The notes under the pieces: model-generated
Told to the model about the DNA's origin: nothing
The model's input: only the letters and a program-made list of their open reading frames with translations
Database searches by the model: none
Shown: positions 1 through 8,984 of the stretch, one piece after another
How the letters are laid out: every line of letters begins with the position of its first letter
Position numbering within the stretch: the stretch's first letter is position 1
Made by a program: the position numbers and the translations under genes
Assembly: GCF_009741445.1 (NCBI RefSeq)
Contig: NZ_CP046507.1
Coordinates: forward strand, 62,001 to 126,000
Source of the DNA: Mycobacterium avium subsp. avium
GTDB taxonomy: Bacteria; Actinomycetota; Actinomycetes; Mycobacteriales; Mycobacteriaceae
DNA: 64,000 nt
Direction of reading: 5' to 3'

Positions 1-232
1 CGATTACCAGGTGCACGACGGGATCGTCGACGAGCTGCGCGCCGAGGTGGCCCGGGAGATCTCGCCGATCGCCAAGCCGCGGGAGGTGCACGTGGTGCCC
101 GAGCTGCCGAAGACCCGCAGCGGCAAGATCATGCGCCGGCTGCTGCGCGACATCGCCGAGAACCGCGAATTGGGCGACACCTCAACGCTGCTCGACCCCG
201 GGGTGTTCGACGCGATCCGGGCGGCGAAGTAG
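1..232 (+). CDS. acs: Acetyl-CoA synthetase, C-terminal fragment
   Basis: This is the last 76 or so residues of an acyl/acetyl-CoA synthetase, open at the left edge of the window; the frame runs in from base 2. Acs activates acetate to acetyl-AMP and then acetyl-CoA in the cytoplasm. The motif PKTRSGKIMRRLLR is the family's C-terminal signature, and its lysine (SGK) is the catalytic and regulatory lysine that is acetylated in Acs proteins. The tail after it (about 25 residues ending IRAAK) is typical. Its place just before the S1 protease matches acs (Rv3667) in M. tuberculosis. It is convergent with the protease gene, and a hairpin repeat array lies between them. Confidence 0.9.
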   Translation, partial: DYQVHDGIVDELRAEVAREISPIAKPREVHVVPELPKTRSGKIMRRLLRDIAENRELGDTSTLLDPGVFDAIRAAK

Positions 233-260
233 TCGGCGCGCGCGCCCCAGCCCCTCGCCG

Positions 261-347
261 GGCGTCACTCTGGCGTGACGCTCGACGGCCGGCGTCACTC
301 TGGCGTGACGCTCGACGGCCGGCGTCACTCTGGCGTGACGTTCGGCC
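261..347. repeat. Three tandem 30-bp hairpin repeats between convergent genes
   Basis: A 30-base unit occurs at 261-290 and 291-320, with a third, diverging copy at 321-347. Each unit contains a perfect 7-bp inverted repeat, GCGTCAC-TCTGGC-GTGACGC (first copy 262-281), so the array is three consecutive hairpins. It lies between the 3' ends of acs and the S1 protease gene, so it probably acts as a bidirectional transcription end. Exact tandem copies also make it a possible variable-number locus. Confidence 0.8.
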
Positions 348-353
348 AATTCC

Positions 354-1052
354 TCAGCCCGGCAGCGGGGCGAACCCGGCGCCCGGCCGGTGCTTGGCGT
401 TGATGTCGGCCAGGATCGCGTTGAACGACATCACCACCGCCGGGGTGTGCAGCGGGATGTACTTGATGACGCACGTCGGCAGGTTGTCGCTGAACGCCCC
501 GTGGATCATCCCGACCAGCTGGTTGTTGACGGTGACCGGCGCGCCCGAGTCACCCGGCTGGCCGCACACCTGCATCACGATGGTGCCCGGGGTCTGACCC
601 ATGCCCCAGGTGACGCCGCACGAATTGCCGGTGGTGCGGCCCTGTTTGCAGGCGATCTCGCCGAAGGCCGGGTCGGGACCGATGCCGCTGATCAAAAACC
701 CGTTGAAGTTGGCCACCGGGGTCACCTTGGCCGGATCGAACTTGATCACCGCGTAGTCGAGGTTGTCGTTACCGGCGACCATGGTGCCCAGGATGCCCGC
801 GTTCTCCGCGCCCTCGGCGGCCACCTGCGCGCCCGGGCCGCCGCAGTGCGCCGAGGTGAAGCCGATCAGGTCGCCGGCGGCGTCGCCGCCGATGGTGGTC
901 AGCGTGCACATGGTGTCGCCGTTGACCACGATGCCGGCCCCACCGCCCAGCGGGATCCTGACGTCCGCCGCGGCGGCGCGGGGGTGCGAACCCGTCACCG
1001 CCACGAGCAGGGCAACCATCGCCACCAGGCAGCATCGGTGTGCCCTCCGCAC
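354..1052 (-). CDS. Secreted S1-family (trypsin-like) serine protease
   Basis: A 232-residue chymotrypsin-fold protein with an N-terminal signal peptide (positive MRRAH, then a hydrophobic stretch to about residue 29, AAA-A cleavage region). The triad is visible: His in TSAHCGG, Asp in DNLDYAVIKF and Ser in GQPGDSGAPV. Four cysteines around these sites suggest disulfides, which fits an exported protein. Length and position match Rv3668c of M. tuberculosis. It probably acts outside the cytoplasmic membrane; the substrate is unknown. The ATG at 1052 gives a clean signal sequence. It is divergent from the holin-like gene at 1246. Confidence 0.88.
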   Translation of the reverse strand: MRRAHRCCLVAMVALLVAVTGSHPRAAAADVRIPLGGGAGIVVNGDTMCTLTTIGGDAAGDLIGFTSAHCGGPGAQVAAEGAENAGILGTMVAGNDNLDYAVIKFDPAKVTPVANFNGFLISGIGPDPAFGEIACKQGRTTGNSCGVTWGMGQTPGTIVMQVCGQPGDSGAPVTVNNQLVGMIHGAFSDNLPTCVIKYIPLHTPAVVMSFNAILADINAKHRPGAGFAPLPG

Positions 1053-1245
1053 AACCCACTCCTATCGGTCGGCCGGATCCCGCGACCGGCTTGGCCGAGT
1101 GTAATCGGCCCGGACGTCTTGTTCGTGGCACCGAGCCCGGTGCCACGAGATCGGCCGGAATCGTCTGGCTTCTTCTGTCCGGCCGCCACGTGGCAACATA
1201 AACCGCGACGACAGCGAGCCGGGCAACGACGAAAGAGGACCGTCT

Positions 1246-1785
1246 GTGAGCAAAGTCGAGGGCAAGAACGGGGTGCCCAGCACCCTGACCACGATCCCGT
1301 TGACCGACCCGCATGCCAAGCCTGCCGAGCCGACGATCGGTGACCTGATCAAGGACGCGACCACCCAGGTTTCCACCCTGGTGCGCGCCGAGGTCGAACT
1401 GGCTCGCGCCGAAATCACCCGGGACGTCAAGAAGGGGCTCACCGGCAGCGTCTTCTTCATCGCCGCGCTGGTGGTGCTGTTCTACTCCACCTTCTTTTTC
1501 TTCTTCTTCGTCGCCGAGCTGCTCGACACCTGGCTGTGGCGCTGGGTGGCGTTCCTGATCGTGTTCGGGGTCCAGGTCGTGGTCGGGGCGGTGCTGGCTT
1601 TGCTGGGCTTCCTCAAGGTGCGCCGGATCCGGGGGCCGCGCCAGACCATCGAGTCGGTCAAGGAGACCCGCACCGCGCTCACGCCCGGGCACGACAAGGC
1701 CGCCGGCGCCCGGGCGCTCACCGAAAGCCACGGCAAGCACGCCAAGCCCGGCGACGGCGCCGCCGCGGACCCGTCGGGTTGGTAG
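1246..1785 (+). CDS. Holin-superfamily-like conserved membrane protein
   Basis: A 179-residue protein with a polar N-terminus, an amphipathic stretch (residues 30-65), two strong membrane segments (about 70-90, containing a run of seven phenylalanines, and 98-125) and a basic, disordered C-terminus. This layout matches the actinobacterial holin-3-6 type family and the conserved membrane protein Rv3669. The GTG start is preceded by GAAAGAGGACC, a good ribosome site. It abuts ephE (stop 1783-1785, next ATG 1786), so the two are co-transcribed. Function is unknown. The holin-like fold is not evidence of a prophage, because the neighbours are core genes. Confidence 0.82.
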   Translation: MSKVEGKNGVPSTLTTIPLTDPHAKPAEPTIGDLIKDATTQVSTLVRAEVELARAEITRDVKKGLTGSVFFIAALVVLFYSTFFFFFFVAELLDTWLWRWVAFLIVFGVQVVVGAVLALLGFLKVRRIRGPRQTIESVKETRTALTPGHDKAAGARALTESHGKHAKPGDGAAADPSGW

Positions 1786-2751
1786 ATGGCGCCGCCGGAT
1801 CCGTCGGTAACCCGCATCGACGGGCCGTGGCGCCATCTGGATGTGCACGCCAACGGCATCCGCTTTCACGTCGTCGAGGCCCTGCCCGTCGGCGACGCCC
1901 GCGGCCTGCCTGCCACGGCGCGGCCGTTGGTGATGCTGCTGCACGGCTTCGGATCGTTCTGGTGGTCCTGGCGTCACCAGCTGCGCGGGCTGACCGGCGC
2001 CCGGGTGGTCGCGGTCGACCTGCGCGGCTACGGCGGCAGCGACAAGCCGCCCCGCGGCTATGACGGCTGGACCCTGTCCGGCGACGCGGCCGGGCTGATC
2101 CGCGCGCTCGGGCACTCCTCGGCGACGCTGGTCGGCCACGCCGACGGCGGCCTGGCCTGCTGGGCCACCGCGCTGCTGCACGCGCGGCTGGTGTCGGCCG
2201 TCGCGCTGATCAGCTCACCGCACCCGGCGGCGTTGCGGCAGTCCACGTTGACGCGCCGCGACCAGGCCCGGGCGCTGCTGCCGACACTGCTGCAGTACCA
2301 GGTGCCGCTGTGGCCCGAGCGGCTGTTGACCCGCGACGGCGGGGCGGAGATCGAGCGCCTGGTCCGCAGCCGCAGCTGCGCGAAATGGCTTGCGTCCGAA
2401 GACTTTTCCGAGACCATCGGCCATCTGCGCACGGCCATTCAGATCCCGGCGGCAGCGCACTGCGCCCTGGAGTACCAGCGCTGGGCGGTGCGCAGCCAGC
2501 TGCGCGACGAGGGACGGCGGTTCCTCCGGTCGATGCGCCGGCAGCTCGGCGTGCCGCTGCTGCACCTGCGCGGCGAGGAAGACCCCTACGTGCTGGCCGA
2601 CCCCGTCGACCGGACCCGGTGTTACGCGCCGCAGGGCCGCTACGTAACCGTCGCGGGCGCAGGGCATTTCAGCCACGAAGAGGCGCCGGAGGAGGTCAAC
2701 CGGCACCTGACGAGCTTCCTCGAGGACGTGTACGGCCCGGCCGTCAACTGA
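1786..2751 (+). CDS. ephE: Alpha/beta hydrolase, EphE-type epoxide hydrolase homologue
   Basis: A 321-residue alpha/beta-hydrolase. Visible motifs are the oxyanion HGFGSFWWSW (about residue 50), the strand VAVDLRGYGGSDKP, the acid region GEEDPYVL and the histidine in GAGHFSHEE. The nucleophile elbow, normally GHDWGG in epoxide hydrolases, reads VGHADGG, so alanine sits at the usual aspartate position. Catalysis may therefore be altered or absent, although the family name is epoxide hydrolase E (Rv3670). The ATG directly follows the stop of the upstream gene. Its 3' end overlaps the inferred ancestral marP stop by 8 bases on the other strand. Confidence 0.85.
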   Translation: MAPPDPSVTRIDGPWRHLDVHANGIRFHVVEALPVGDARGLPATARPLVMLLHGFGSFWWSWRHQLRGLTGARVVAVDLRGYGGSDKPPRGYDGWTLSGDAAGLIRALGHSSATLVGHADGGLACWATALLHARLVSAVALISSPHPAALRQSTLTRRDQARALLPTLLQYQVPLWPERLLTRDGGAEIERLVRSRSCAKWLASEDFSETIGHLRTAIQIPAAAHCALEYQRWAVRSQLRDEGRRFLRSMRRQLGVPLLHLRGEEDPYVLADPVDRTRCYAPQGRYVTVAGAGHFSHEEAPEEVNRHLTSFLEDVYGPAVN

Positions 2752-3951
2752 CGCAGGACGGGTGCCCACCGTCTTGGTCTCGCCGATCTTGGCGAGCTGA
2801 CCGGCCACCTCGTCGGCGGTCAACACGAAGCCGGTGTCGGGGTCGTCGACGGCCGCGCCGAACACCACGCCGAGCACCTGGCCGTTCAGGTCGATCAGCG
2901 GTCCACCCGAATTACCTTGCTCCACACTGGCTCTGATGGTGTACACGTCGCGGGTGACCGGCGCCGGGTCGCGGTAGATGTCGGGTCCGCTCAACTTGAT
3001 CAGCTCGCGGATCCGGGCCGGCGTCGCGGTGAAGTTGCCGCCGCCGGGATAACCCAGCACCACCACGCTGGCCCCGGTTTTCGCCTCGGTCTGGGCGAAC
3101 GGCAACGGCGGCGGCGGCAGGTTGGGGACGGCGAGGATCGCGATGTCGACGGACGGGTCGTAGGACACCACGGTGGCGTCCAGCGGGTTGCCGCTGGCGT
3201 AGATCTGCACGCTGTTGGAACCGGCCACCACGTGCGCGTTGGTCATCACCCGGTCGGGCGCGATCACGAATCCGCTGCCCTCCAACACCTTTTGGCAACT
3301 GGGCGCCAGGCTGCGCACCTTGACGACGCTGGGCGCGGTGGCCTGCACCACCGGGTTGCTGGCCAACTCGGGATCGGGTGAGGCGACCGGGATCACCGGG
3401 GTGCGGCTGAACGGCTCGAGCACCGCGGGCAGCCCGGAGGTGTTCAGCAGCGCCGAGAGCCGCTTGGGCACCGTCTTGAGCCACGGCGGGGCAACCTCGT
3501 TGACCTTGGCCAACACTCGGGAACCGCGCACCGCGGCGGCCAGCTCGGGCTGATCCTTGGACTGGGTCAGCGGCGTCGCCAGCAGCCACGCCGCGGTCAA
3601 CACCACGACCAGCTGCACGCCGACACCGATCACCGAGTCGACGGTGCGGATGGACCGGCTGCGGATCGCGCCCCGCACGGCGCGCCCCAACACCACGCCG
3701 GCGACCTCGCCGATGACCACCAGCGCCAGGATCAAGAACAGTGCCGCAAACAGTTTCGCGCGCGGCGCGGCGATGTGGCTGACGAGGTGGGGCGCCAGCA
3801 GCACCCCGGCGATCGCGCCGAGCAGCACGCCCACGAACGACAGCAGCGACCCCAACGCGCCGGACCGCCAGCCCGAGATCGCCGCGATGAAGGCCACCGC
3901 CAGCACCGCGACGTCCAGCCACTGCGACGGGGTCATCGAATTCAGGTTCAT
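2744..3951 (-). CDS. marP: Membrane serine protease MarP, with apparent 3' frameshift
   Basis: MarP is a periplasmic protease needed for acid resistance in M. tuberculosis (Rv3671c). Residues 1-130 contain about four membrane helices of CvpA type, followed by a linker and a trypsin-like domain. The triad is H240 (TNAHVVAG), D269 (SVDIAIL) and S348 (GNSGGP), each five residues after the M. tuberculosis positions 235/264/343. C219 corresponds to C214, half of the known C214-C395 disulfide. As given, the frame misses the expected ending: after GTR at 2758-2766 it reads PASVDG and runs on to 2215, antisense to ephE. Adding one base in CGTCCTGC (2754-2760) restores P-C400-V-S and a TGA at 2744-2746. 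I annotate this restored end; the literal open frame is 2215-3951. Confidence 0.85.
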
Positions 3952-4766
3952 TCGAGTGCGTCACCCCGCTCGCCGACCAGCGCCATCGCCGCGTCCAACT
4001 CCCGCTGATCGGAGGTGTCCCAGGGCTGGGCCCAGCCCGCGACGTCGAGCAGCGCGGAGATCACCTGGCCGGTGAAGCCCCACACCAGCATCTCGTTGAG
4101 CAGAAACGCCGGCCCGGCCCACCGGCGGCCCAAGTCGCCGCGGTACACCATCAGCCGGTTGGCGGGATTGATGAAGGCGCGCAACGGAACTCGCGCCACC
4201 AGCGCGGTCTCGGCCTCGTTGACCACGGCCACCGGCCCGGGGTCGGGCGAATACGCCAGCACGGGCACGACGTGGAACTGCGAGGGCGCGATGAACATCT
4301 TTTCCATCGTGGCCAGCGGATGCAGCCGGCTGACGTCGATCCCGGTCTCCTCGCGGGCCTCACGCAGGGCGGTGGCCACCGGGCCGTCGTCGGTGGGATC
4401 GGCGGCGCCGCCGGGAAACGCCGCCTGCCCGGCGTGGTGGCGTAGCGTGGACGCCCGCACGGTGACCAGCAGGTCGGCGTCGGTGGGCGGGCCCCCGCCG
4501 GGCGGCCCGGATTCGGGGCCGGAGAACAGCACCAGCACCGCGGCTTCCCGCGCGGCGCCGCGCACGCTCGTCAGCGCCGAAGCGGCCTTGGTGGTGATCA
4601 TCGCCAGCACGTCGGCCGGCAACCGGCGCCGGGCCGCGTCGGGGACGTCGTCGACGTTGTCGACCAGCGGACGCAGCCAGGACGGGCAGGCGTCAGGCGT
4701 CAGCGGAACGGTCCCACGCGCCGGGGCGGGGTCCCCATTCCGCAGGGGCGAACCCCCAGCACTCAC
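3948..4766 (-). CDS. NUDIX hydrolase, CoA pyrophosphatase type
   Basis: A 272-residue NUDIX protein. The region HHAGQAAFPGG (about residues 110-120), followed by a divergent Nudix box ending ALREAREETGID, is the CoA-pyrophosphatase (NudL) signature; members cut CoA and acyl-CoA to phosphopantetheine and 3',5'-ADP. It corresponds to Rv3672c. GTG 4766 is the first in-frame start. The first 30 or so residues are low-complexity and the true start could lie further in. The stop overlaps the marP ATG by 4 bases (ATGA), so translation is coupled and the two belong to one operon. Confidence 0.85.
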   Translation of the reverse strand: MSAGGSPLRNGDPAPARGTVPLTPDACPSWLRPLVDNVDDVPDAARRRLPADVLAMITTKAASALTSVRGAAREAAVLVLFSGPESGPPGGGPPTDADLLVTVRASTLRHHAGQAAFPGGAADPTDDGPVATALREAREETGIDVSRLHPLATMEKMFIAPSQFHVVPVLAYSPDPGPVAVVNEAETALVARVPLRAFINPANRLMVYRGDLGRRWAGPAFLLNEMLVWGFTGQVISALLDVAGWAQPWDTSDQRELDAAMALVGERGDALE

Positions 4767-4795
4767 GGCCCCTCCAGTCGGTTCAATTTTTCCGC

Positions 4796-5464
4796 TTATC
4801 CCCTGTCGTTCCCGATCGCGGCCGCGATCTCGTCGGCCGTGCTGAAAGCACGCGGCAGCGTCTGGGCAACGCTACCGTCCGGCCGCAGCACCACCGTCGC
4901 GGGCATCACATTTACCACCCGCAGCGCGGCCGCGACCCGGCGCCGACCGTCCTGCAGGGTCGGCAGCCGAACGCCGAGCTCGGCCAGTCGCAGCAGGGCC
5001 GCGGTCTCGTTCTCGTCCTGATGCACCGTCAGCACCGTCACCTCCGCCCCGGCCCGTCGTTGATACTCGGCCATCGCGGGCAGTTCGGCCGCACACGGCG
5101 CGCACCAATAGGCCCAGAAGTTGAGCACGACCCGGCGCCCGGCCACCGCGCGGCCGGCGTCGACCACCGAACCGTCGGCGGCGCACTCGGCCGTCACGCC
5201 GCGCAGCGCCGCCGGGCCGGGACCGGTTCCCGCGGCCGGACACGGCGGCAGGTCGGCGCGCTGTCGGGGACCGGCCAGCGCGGCCGGGGTGTCGGCGTCG
5301 CGGTGTTCGCGGTCGGCCACCGCCCGGCCGGTGGCCGGCGGGCCGGGCGTCGCGGCGTCGTCACGCAGCTGGGCCAGCAGCGCGACGATCAGCGCCACCA
5401 CCACCGCGAGAATCGCGATGTGCCAGCGAACCTTCCGGGTCAGCGTCGGCCTCGGGATGGGCAT
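4796..5464 (-). CDS. Membrane-anchored TlpA/ResA-like thioredoxin
   Basis: A 222-residue protein with one N-terminal membrane anchor (residues 14-34) and a thioredoxin-fold domain outside. The redox motif is WCAPC in FWAYWCAPCAAELP, and the cis-proline loop is NVMPATVV. Extra cysteines in the linker (PPCPA, AECAAD) resemble Rv3673c. It probably reduces or isomerises disulfides in exported proteins, possibly including those of the adjacent MarP. It lies in the same transcription unit, 29 bases upstream of the NUDIX gene and 24 bases downstream of nth. Confidence 0.85.
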   Translation of the reverse strand: MPIPRPTLTRKVRWHIAILAVVVALIVALLAQLRDDAATPGPPATGRAVADREHRDADTPAALAGPRQRADLPPCPAAGTGPGPAALRGVTAECAADGSVVDAGRAVAGRRVVLNFWAYWCAPCAAELPAMAEYQRRAGAEVTVLTVHQDENETAALLRLAELGVRLPTLQDGRRRVAAALRVVNVMPATVVLRPDGSVAQTLPRAFSTADEIAAAIGNDRG

Positions 5465-5488
5465 GCGGTCCCCGTGCTGTCGGCGCGG

Positions 5489-6286
5489 TTACAGCCCGGC
5501 CAGGGCGAGCAGATGCTCGGTTTCCGGCCCGCGCACCAACTGCGCGGCCAGCGGCGGTTCGGTGGGACCCAGCCCGAACGAGGGGCAGTCCTTGGCGAGC
5601 AGGCATACCCCGCAGGCCGGTTTGCGCGAGTGACACACCCGGCGGCCGTGGAAGATGACCCGGTGGCTGAGCATGGTCCACTCGCTGCGTTCGATCAGCT
5701 CGCCTACGGCGTGCTCGATTTTGACCGGATCCTTCTCGGCGGTCCAGCGCCAGCGGTGCACCAGCCGGGCGAAATGGGTGTCGACGGTGATACCGGGGAC
5801 GCCGAAGGCGTTGCCCAGGATGACGTTCGCGGTCTTGCGGCCCACACCGGGCAGGGTGACCAGCTCGGCCATGGTGGCGGGCACCTCGCCGTCGAACCGT
5901 TCCACCAGGGCCTGGCCGAGACGGATCAGCGCGGAGGCCTTGTTGCGGAAGAAGCCGGTCGGGCGGATCAGGTTCTCCAGCTCGTCGCGGTCGGCCTGGG
6001 CGTAATCCAGCGCGCAGGTGTAGCGCTTGAACAAGGCCCGCGTCGTCAGGTTCACCCGTTTGTCGGTGCTCTGCGCCGACAGGATGGTGGCGACCGTCAG
6101 CTCCAGCGGCGTGGTGAAGTCCAGCTCGCAGTGCGCTTCCGGAAACGCTTGTGCCAGAATGCGATTCATCCGCCGCGCCCGTCGCACCAAGGCAACTCGG
6201 GATTCGGTCGACCAGCGCCGGGCGGCGGCGTCGCCGGGCGGGGCCGGGGTCGACTTCGCACGCCCCGACGACTTAGCCGTTGTCAC
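5489..6286 (-). CDS. nth: Endonuclease III (DNA glycosylase/AP lyase)
   Basis: Base-excision repair enzyme that removes oxidised pyrimidines and cuts AP sites. The helix-hairpin-helix [13 protein letters not shown] carries the catalytic lysine, and the aspartate is in [12 protein letters not shown]. The 4Fe-4S cluster has the expected spacing, in [17 protein letters not shown] (C-x6-C-x2-C-x5-C). At 265 residues it has an N-terminal extension of about 35 over E. coli Nth and a short C-terminal tail. GTG 6286 is the only convincing start. It heads the nth-TlpA-NUDIX-marP run (Rv3674c to Rv3671c) and is divergent from the membrane gene at 6343. Confidence 0.93.
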   Translation of the reverse strand: MTTAKSSGRAKSTPAPPGDAAARRWSTESRVALVRRARRMNRILAQAFPEAHCELDFTTPLELTVATILSAQSTDKRVNLTTRALFKRYTCALDYAQADRDELENLIRPTGFFRNKASALIRLGQALVERFDGEVPATMAELVTLPGVGRKTANVILGNAFGVPGITVDTHFARLVHRWRWTAEKDPVKIEHAVGELIERSEWTMLSHRVIFHGRRVCHSRKPACGVCLLAKDCPSFGLGPTEPPLAAQLVRGPETEHLLALAGL

Positions 6287-6342
6287 CTACGACAGAGTAC
6301 TTATTTCGTGATCCGGCCGAGACCTCGTGTTCATGCAAGGCC

Positions 6343-6738
6343 ATGTTTACTCTTCGTGTGTCGTGGTTGCTGGTGGCCGGTGTACCGGTGCTGCTGATGC
6401 TGGCGGCGCTGGGCCTGGGGCGGCTGGAAAAGGAGCTCGTCCGGGATCCGGCCGCGGTGGCCGATGTCGACGAGTTCCTCGAGCGCACCGGCGGCGTGGA
6501 CATGCACACGCTGGCCGCCGAGGGCATGCCCGAGGCCCTGGAATACCTGCACCGGCGCGAGGCCCAGCAATCCGCCGGTCCGGCGCCGGGCGGGCGCAGC
6601 GGCGGTCCGCGGCACGCCGCGCCGTCCTTCGCCGCCGGCTTCGTCGACCCCGACGAGATGACGCTGCCGACCAGGATCGGCGGCCATTCGCACGTCAATC
6701 CGCAGTTTAGGGCACCTCGACACGCCAATCGTGTGTAG
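6343..6738 (+). CDS. Small single-pass membrane protein
   Basis: A 131-residue protein with one strong membrane helix near the N-terminus (residues 6-24) and a soluble, acidic to low-complexity C-terminus. ATG 6343 is chosen because it places the helix immediately after the start and has CAAGG upstream; an earlier in-frame start (6280) would add a cysteine-rich leader overlapping nth. It sits where Rv3675 lies in M. tuberculosis, just upstream of crp. No function can be assigned. Confidence 0.75.
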   Translation: MFTLRVSWLLVAGVPVLLMLAALGLGRLEKELVRDPAAVADVDEFLERTGGVDMHTLAAEGMPEALEYLHRREAQQSAGPAPGGRSGGPRHAAPSFAAGFVDPDEMTLPTRIGGHSHVNPQFRAPRHANRV

Positions 6739-6842
6739 CGTTGGCACGTTAGACACAATGGCGGTCCTCTAGACTCGTCACGCGAGCAAGGGGTTAGCCT
6801 GCCCGTATCACATTAATTTCTTGCGAAAGTTGAAGAGGCAAC

Positions 6843-7517
6843 GTGGACGAGATCCTGGCAAGGGCAGGAATCTTCCAAGGGGTTGAGCCCAGCGCAGTCA
6901 CCGCACTGACCAAGCAGCTCCAACCCGTCGACTTCCCCCGCGGACACACCGTCTTCGCCGAAGGGGAACCGGGGGATCGGCTGTACATCATCGTCTCGGG
7001 CAAGGTGAAGATCGGTCGCCGCTCGCCCGACGGGCGGGAAAACCTGCTGACGATCATGGGCCCCTCGGACATGTTCGGTGAGCTGTCGATCTTCGACCCG
7101 GGCCCGCGGACGTCCAGCGCCACCACCATCACCGAGGTGCGCGCGGTGTCGATGGACCGCGACGCGCTGCGTGCGTGGATCGCCGACCGCCCCGAGATCG
7201 CCGAACAGCTGTTGCGGGTGCTGGCCCGCCGGTTGCGCCGCACCAACAACAACCTGGCCGACCTCATCTTCACCGACGTGCCCGGCCGGGTGGCCAAGCA
7301 GCTGCTGCAGCTCGCGCAGCGCTTCGGCACCCAGGAGGGCGGCGCCATGCGGGTCACCCACGACCTGACCCAGGAAGAGATCGCGCAGCTGGTCGGGGCG
7401 TCGCGGGAGACGGTGAACAAGGCGCTGGCCGATTTCGCCCACCGCGGCTGGATCCGGCTGGAGGGCAAGAGCGTGCTGATCTCGGACTCCGAGCGGCTGG
7501 CGCGGCGAGCGAGGTAA
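6843..7517 (+). CDS. crp: cAMP receptor protein family regulator
   Basis: A 224-residue CRP/FNR regulator, the same length as Rv3676. The cNMP-binding domain occupies residues 1-115, with the phosphate-binding cassette around [18 protein letters not shown]. The dimer helix is about 116-145, and the winged helix-turn-helix lies at the C-terminus ([20 protein letters not shown]). In mycobacteria it controls respiration, resuscitation and whiB genes. GTG 6843 has GAAGAGGC upstream. A TAGACT -10-like element at 6770-6775 could be its promoter. It is convergent with the MBL gene. Confidence 0.95.
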   Translation: MDEILARAGIFQGVEPSAVTALTKQLQPVDFPRGHTVFAEGEPGDRLYIIVSGKVKIGRRSPDGRENLLTIMGPSDMFGELSIFDPGPRTSSATTITEVRAVSMDRDALRAWIADRPEIAEQLLRVLARRLRRTNNNLADLIFTDVPGRVAKQLLQLAQRFGTQEGGAMRVTHDLTQEEIAQLVGASRETVNKALADFAHRGWIRLEGKSVLISDSERLARRAR

Positions 7518-7650
7518 GCGCGGGCGAAGCCCGGGCGCAACCGAGCGACCGGACCGTTTAGCTTCGCCACATCAGCCTCAGCTGCACCGCCGCGTCACCC
7601 ATCAGGTGACTTCGACATCCGCTAGCGGCGGCGCTAGCGGAACTCTGACG

Positions 7651-7691
7651 CACTCCGTCCCTTCGGGGCCGGGACCCATGGGGCCGGAGTG
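7651..7691. terminator. Hairpin between convergent crp and MBL genes
   Basis: CACTCCG (7651-7657) pairs with CGGAGTG (7685-7691), with further G/C pairing inside. There is no U-tract, as is usual in mycobacteria. The element sits between two converging 3' ends and would serve both strands. Just before it lie two copies of the palindrome-like CGCTAGCGG (7620-7628 and 7632-7640). Confidence 0.5.
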
Positions 7692-7707
7692 ACTCACGCC
7701 AAGGCGG

Positions 7708-8511
7708 TTACGCCGATGGCTCCGAGCGCAGGTAATTCAACTGCACCTGCACCGACCACTCGGCGGCGTCCCACAGCTTCTCATCGACATCGACGTAGAC
7801 ATGTTCGACGATCCGGCGGGCACTGACGTCCTCGCCCAGCTCCCGCACCGCCGATCGCACCTGGTCCAGCCGCTCCCGCCGGTGTTCCAGGTAGCCCTGC
7901 GCGACGCTTTCCAGGTCGATCAGGTCCGGGCCGTGGCCGGGCAGCACCGCCCGCCGGCCCAGGCCGCGCAGCCGCCGCAGCGATTCCAGGTAGTCCGTCA
8001 GGCTGCCGTCCTCCTTGTCGAGGACGGTGGTGCCGCGGCCCAGCACGGTGTCGGCGGTCAGCACGGCGTCGTCGAGCAGGAAGCACAGCGAATCGGCGGT
8101 GTGCCCGGGCGTGGCCATCACCTTGATCCTCAGCCCGGCCGCGTCGATCACCTCGCCGTCGGTGAGCTCACCGCCCAGGCCGCGCAGAAAGCCGCTGCCC
8201 GCCGAGCGCACGGTGGCGCCGGTGCGCTCGACCAGCTTGTCGATGCCGTCGGTGTGGTCGCCGTGCCGGTGGCTGATCAGCACCAGCGCGATGCGGCCCA
8301 GCGCGGCGATCCGCGCGATGTGCTCGTCGTCGTCCGGCCCGGGGTCCACGATCACCAGCTCGTCGCTGCCCGGCCCGCGCAGCACCCAGGTGTTGGTGCC
8401 CTCCAGCGTCAGCAAACCGGGATTGTCGGCCAGCAGCACGGAGGCCGTGTCGGTGACCGCCCGCAACCTGCCGTACGCGGGATGGGTCGGCGACTCGGCA
8501 ACCTCGGTCAC
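7708..8511 (-). CDS. Metallo-beta-lactamase-fold hydrolase
   Basis: A 267-residue MBL-superfamily protein with the zinc motif [10 protein letters not shown] (HxHxDH), a further His in [10 protein letters not shown], an Asp in [11 protein letters not shown] and a final His in LPGHGPDL, so the full two-metal site is present. The C-terminal 60 or so residues form the helical domain seen in LACTB2-like hydrolases or RNases. It corresponds to Rv3677c. GTG 8511 overlaps the ridA stop (GTGA). The substrate is unknown; antibiotic hydrolysis should not be assumed. Confidence 0.85.
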   Translation of the reverse strand: MTEVAESPTHPAYGRLRAVTDTASVLLADNPGLLTLEGTNTWVLRGPGSDELVIVDPGPDDDEHIARIAALGRIALVLISHRHGDHTDGIDKLVERTGATVRSAGSGFLRGLGGELTDGEVIDAAGLRIKVMATPGHTADSLCFLLDDAVLTADTVLGRGTTVLDKEDGSLTDYLESLRRLRGLGRRAVLPGHGPDLIDLESVAQGYLEHRRERLDQVRSAVRELGEDVSARRIVEHVYVDVDEKLWDAAEWSVQVQLNYLRSEPSA

Positions 8512-8984
8512 GGCCGCGCGCCGACCTCCACGATCAGCTCCACTTCCACCGGCGCATCCAGCGGCAGCTCACCGACCCCGACCGCCGAGCGCGCATGCGC
8601 GCCGTGTTCGCCGAACACCTCGGCGAGCAGGTCAGAGGCGCCGTTGACGACGCTGGGCTGGCCGTTGAACCCGGGTGCGGAGGCGACGAACCCGACGACT
8701 TTGACCACCCGGGTCACCGCGTCGATGCCCACCAGCGCGTCGACCGCGGCCAGCGCGTTGAGCGCGCAGATCCGCGCCAGCGCGCGGCCCTCGTCCGGGG
8801 TGATGTGGGCGCCCACCTTGCCGGTGGCGGCCAGCTTGCCGTCCTGCATCGGCAGCTGGCCGGCGGTGTAGACCAGGTTGCCGGTGCGCACCGCGGGGAC
8901 GTAGGAGGCCAGCGGCGCAACCACTTCCGGCAGCGTCAGACCGAGCTCGGCGAGCCGGGCCTTCCAGGACGGTGCAGCGCTCAT
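8508..8984 (-). CDS. RidA/YjgF-family deaminase-like protein
   Basis: A 158-residue RidA-type protein: N-terminal [11 protein letters not shown], then [20 protein letters not shown] and the C-terminal [14 protein letters not shown] strand. RidA proteins hydrolyse reactive enamine/imine intermediates released by PLP enzymes. The usual C-terminal arginine-containing strand is modified, so activity is uncertain. It corresponds to Rv3678c and is joined by overlaps or near-overlaps with DUF4177 (upstream) and the MBL gene (downstream). Confidence 0.82.
   Translation of the reverse strand: MSAAPSWKARLAELGLTLPEVVAPLASYVPAVRTGNLVYTAGQLPMQDGKLAATGKVGAHITPDEGRALARICALNALAAVDALVGIDAVTRVVKVVGFVASAPGFNGQPSVVNGASDLLAEVFGEHGAHARSAVGVGELPLDAPVEVELIVEVGARP

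Noticed and set aside
261..347. Possible CRISPR array
   Set aside because: Units are contiguous with no spacers and no cas genes are present.
1246..1785. Holin-like gene as a sign of prophage
   Set aside because: All neighbours are conserved mycobacterial core genes and no other phage functions are present.
2215..2743. C-terminal extension of marP as a genuine domain
   Set aside because: It is purely antisense to ephE and arises only after the apparent one-base deletion.
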